From an uncultured Christensenellaceae bacterium (GTDB taxonomy: Bacteria; Bacillota; Clostridia; Christensenellales; Borkfalkiaceae): a DNA stretch of 13,691 bases. The stretch's first letter is position 1. Each line of letters opens with the position of its first letter. Positions 10,701-13,691 of the stretch are shown in pieces. The notes beneath the pieces were generated by a model. It was given only the letters and a program-made list of their open reading frames with translations, searched no databases and had not been told where the DNA came from. A program made the position numbers and the translations under genes. The stretch spans positions 1-13,691 of the forward strand of contig CAJUOI010000039.1 of the NCBI GenBank assembly GCA_910588615.1, in the 5' to 3' direction.

Positions 10701-13691
10701 AGGTGTTAACGCTTGTCGACCTCGAAATCACGGGGTACGATAAGGAAGGGGTATTCGTTGCCGATACGGCGCTGAAAGACGGCGACTTAACGGTAGTTGC
10801 CATTTACACGGGAGTGGATTCCAAGGGCGAAGAGGTTACCGTACGCAAAACTCTTCCGCTCGGCGGCGCGGGCGGATATACGCTGCGCTATCAGAACGGA
10901 AACGCGCCGTACGTCAACGCGCCCGAGGTTACCGTAACATTTGCCGACGGCAAGACGATCACGAAAACGGTAACGCTGGAACACGTTGCCAAAAAGAAAT
11001 ACGAGATTACGCTAAACTCTTTCCGCAGCGTCAGCTATTCCGTGGACGATACGACGAAAAAAATCCCCTCGGTATCCTCTGCGGATATGGATAGAAACAC
11101 TAAGCTCGAGTCTGCCGTAACCTACACCTATTTGGAGGGCGGTGTGGAGATCCCGCTCGAAGAAGTCGATCTTACGCGGCAGGCGACTTATTGGATCACG
11201 GCGCACTTTACGCTGCGTCCGCAGTTTCAGACGAACTATTACGTAGAAGATATTCAGGTTTCGCTGGAAATTTACGCGGGCAAGACGACGCTTACCGCGA
11301 AATGGGATAAGAACTCGCTCATATACAGCGGCGCGGGGCAGCACCCCACGATCACGCTGTATCTCGACGGCGAAGTGTTCGTACCGTCCGAAGACGACGG
11401 AATTACGATCGAATACGTGGTAACGGGCAGCAACGTTACCCTGAATCCCGATTCCGGCGAATACGAGGCGATCATCGTCGGTTCGTACAAAGTGGAAGCG
11501 CGCCTTACGTCGGGCAAGTACGTTTTAAAGGACGGCACGGAGCCGGACGAACAGCTGTTATACAGCTTTGCGATCACCAAAGCCAAGCTGGCAAAACCGA
11601 CGGCGGCGGGCGAGTTGTACTATAACGGCGACGCGCAGTCGGTAACCGAGCTTCTGGGCACCACCTACGACCCGTTGCTCATGAATCTGACGCAGCAGCA
11701 TTCGGGCACGGACGCGGGTACCTACCGCGCGGGCATTACGTTAAAAGATCCCCGCAATTCGGAGTGGGAGGACGGCTCGACCACGAGCGTTTCCATTTCG
11801 TGGCAAATCAAAAAACAGGTGCTGTACGCAACGTGGAATTCGACCACCGTTCTGTTGGGGCAGGGAAGCGTTCCTTCGGTAACTGCGCTGGAAGGACTGA
11901 TCGGAGACGATCAGGACGTGGATCTTACGAGCGGCGTGCTTGTTTACAGCGGCACGAATACCATGCCGACAGAGGTGGGTACGTATCAGATTTCCGTACG
12001 TCTGAACAACGCCGCGCTTTCGAAAAACTACACGATCGACGCCCCGAGCAGCATCTTCGATTTCGTCGTCGTGCCCGATGAAAGCGTCATCGTTATCGAC
12101 GTGCAATGGGATGCGAGTTCGTTCACCTTCGACGGCGCTTCGCACAGCCCTACGGCGAGTGCGGTCGACATGGACGGAAATCCCGTGGCGGTAACGTTCA
12201 CTTATTCGGGCGATACGAGCGCGAAGTGGGCGAAGGACGGCGGCTATTCCGTAACGGTGTCCGCTCCCGACGGATACTATATCCGCAAGGGTGCGGAATG
12301 CAAGTACAATATCGTTGCCAACGATGAGGGCAAGGGCGGTTTAACGGATGCCGAAAACCCGTTTAATCCCTCCAACAACCCCGGCGGCGGAGAAAACCCG
12401 CCGACCAAACCGGGCGACGGCACTACCGACGATAACAAGCCGAGCGACGGCTTCACGCTACCCAAGGATATGCCCTGGTGGCAGTTGGGGCTCGGATTGC
12501 TCTCCGTGATACTCATTATCGTGTTCACTTCGAAGGGTGCGAAATACGGCAGCGAGCGCAAGAAGTGTATCAAGGAAACTACCAAGGTCATGGCGGGGTC
12601 GTTCGCTTCACCCGTGCTACTTCTCACGCTCTTCGGATTGAGCAATACCGTTTATACCATCGTTGCCTGCGCGCTTGCGGGGTTGATGGTGCTCGCGCTC
12701 ATCTATATGCTCGTGCAGAAGCGCCGCTTCGTCAAGGCGGAAGCGGGGCTGAGCAAGGCGCAGGACGAACGTAAGCTTGCCGAAAAGCGTGAGCAGGAGG
12801 AAAAGCTCTTCCAGCAGGAGGAGGAACGCCGCAGACGGGACGAAGAGTTCAAGATGATGATGGCGAGCATGATGAATCCCAATATGCAGGCGCAGGGCGG
12901 TTACGTCGGCGGCGACATCAAGGAAATCGTGGGCGACGTGGTGGCTTCGCTGATGCCCGCAATGCAACAGACGATGCAGGCGCTTCCCGCGCCCGACAAC
13001 AGCGAGCTTCGCGCGGTCATCGAGCAGCAACAGCAGATGATCGAACAGATGATGAACAATCAGCAGCAGTTGCAGGCTTTGCCCCCGCCCGACAGCGGCG
13101 CGGAGGAACGAATCCGCGAAATGGAGCTTCGTATGGCGGAACAGCAGCGTCTTGCCGAGGAACGCCACGCCGAGCAGCTTGCGCAGCAGCAGGCGATGAT
13201 GGCGGAGCAACAGCGTCTTGCCGAGGAACGCATGGCGCAGATGATGGCGCAGATGGCTGCGACGATGAGCCAGAGTACGCCCCAACCGCAGACGGTGGTG
13301 CAGACGGACGACGGCTTGCGCGATATTCTGGAGAAGCACGGCGAAATACTCAACGATTTGATGAGCAAGGAAAACGTGAACAACACGGTGGTCATCAATA
13401 AGGAAGGGCGCGAGATCGACGACGAGAGCAAGGTGCGCCTGACGCTGAAAGAGGCGTACGAAAAGCTGACCGACCCGTTGAAGAGGGTATTCGACGCAAC
13501 GGGCGAGTACGTGATGAAAAATCAGGAAGTCGTGGCAAGCGAAGGGAAGTTTGCGATCACGTATAAGTACCGCGGAAAGCAGTATCTGAAACTGAGCATC
13601 AAGCGCGGGTATCCTACGATCTCGTATTCGACGGAGGGCGAGCAGCTTCGGAATCTGAAAAAGAAAGCCGCCGAAGAAGAGGGCGTAAAGG
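7782..13691 (+). CDS. Giant phase-variable adhesin-like paralogue, copy 2 (G8, OFF; 3' end outside window)
   Basis: As written, translation from 7782 makes a 32-residue peptide (signal peptide plus GGGTF) and stops at TAA 7878-7880. From 7871 onward the frame matching copy 1 is open without a single stop to the window end (1940 codons), so one added G restores a protein of about 2010 aa. Numbered with G9: Cys-containing beta-helix/GLUG-like head about 117-494, ending in the same NSPVR motif; InlB B-repeat-like modules near 500-577 and around 10456-10700; Ig-like module with WKQDG, DSGTYTY and EPLWF; five MBG/YDG-like modules in the same order as copy 1; Pro/Gly-rich linker; three membrane helices at about 12479-12535, 12588-12645 and 12651-12717; an extra Glu/Lys-rich coiled coil; and the near-identical cytoplasmic tail. 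The ectodomain is clearly divergent from copy 1. It depends on upstream transcription or an unseen promoter. A true pseudogene or a sequencing error in the G run are the alternatives. Confidence 0.85.
7863..7870 (+). repeat. Poly-G tract G8 at the signal-peptide end, frameshifted state
   Basis: Eight G follow the codon for Ala27. The reading continues GGT ACC TTT TAA and stops. One more G would give GGG TAC CTT TTA and join the 1940-codon downstream frame. The tract is one base shorter than the otherwise identical tract at 1697-1705. Confidence 0.9.
12895..13119 (+). repeat. 3' repeat block A, copy 2
   Basis: Identical to 6541-6765 over 225 bp; encodes the same proximal part of the cytoplasmic tail. 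Confidence 0.95.
13287..13691 (+). repeat. 3' repeat block B, copy 2 (runs off the window)
   Basis: Matches 7050-7454 with two silent differences; encodes the C-terminal conserved domain up to the window edge. Confidence 0.95.

Noticed and set aside
7937..13691. An internal start at ATG 7937 for the second giant gene
   Set aside because: It has no ribosome-binding site and would remove the signal peptide from an obviously extracellular protein, while the true start, RBS and signal peptide are intact upstream.
1..13691. CRISPR array, tRNA/rRNA genes, transposase or integrase genes
   Set aside because: No regular short-repeat/spacer pattern, no tRNA-like cloverleaf and no transposase or integrase frame was seen on either strand.

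Overview
The window (about 50% G+C overall, varying strongly between modules) looks like chromosomal DNA of a Gram-positive-type anaerobe, probably an uncultured gut Clostridia/Christensenellales-like bacterium. The reasons are strong GGAGG ribosome-binding sites, consensus sigma-A promoters, intrinsic terminators, a collagen-like/BclA-type C-terminal domain, an MgtC/SapB protein, and giant secreted proteins built from InlB B-repeat, Ig-like and MBG/YDG-like modules. The taxonomic placement is an inference from protein style only.

Layout. Positions 2-229 are the 3' end of a gene for a C1q/BclA-like domain, closed by a strong terminator (297-330). A monocistronic MgtC/SapB-family membrane protein follows (446-1099), with its own extended -10 promoter (385-413) and terminator (1193-1224). 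After an AT-rich upstream region, a consensus promoter (1329-1358) and a leader of about 250 nt comes a giant surface protein of 1987 aa (1616-7579). About 200 bp downstream lies a tandem paralogue of the same architecture (7782 to beyond the window end).

Main observation. Both giant genes carry a poly-G tract exactly at the end of the signal peptide. It is G9 in the first gene, which is in frame, and G8 in the second. In the second, G8 forces a TAA stop after 32 codons, although the remaining frame is open without interruption for 1940 codons to the window edge. I read this as slipped-strand phase variation: the first copy is ON, the second OFF. The stop used in the G8 register (TTTTAA) is preserved in both copies, even though the sequence diverges right after the tract. 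The two genes are also identical at DNA level over 150 bp at the 5' end (leader, RBS, signal peptide, G tract) and almost identical over two blocks of 225 and 405 bp at the 3' end, while the 5 kb between encodes clearly divergent ectodomains of the same domain order. This is the pattern expected of gene conversion or cassette exchange. The second copy lacks the strong promoter of the first.

Both proteins have a signal peptide, a Cys-rich beta-helix/GLUG-like head, InlB B-repeat, Ig-like and five MBG/YDG-like stalk modules, a Gly/Pro/Asp linker, three membrane helices (no LPXTG), and a near-identical cytoplasmic tail. The tail holds a Gln-rich hendecad coiled coil and a conserved C-terminal alpha/beta domain I cannot name. 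Together they look like a phase-variable, recombining family of membrane-anchored adhesin-like proteins with a constant intracellular part.
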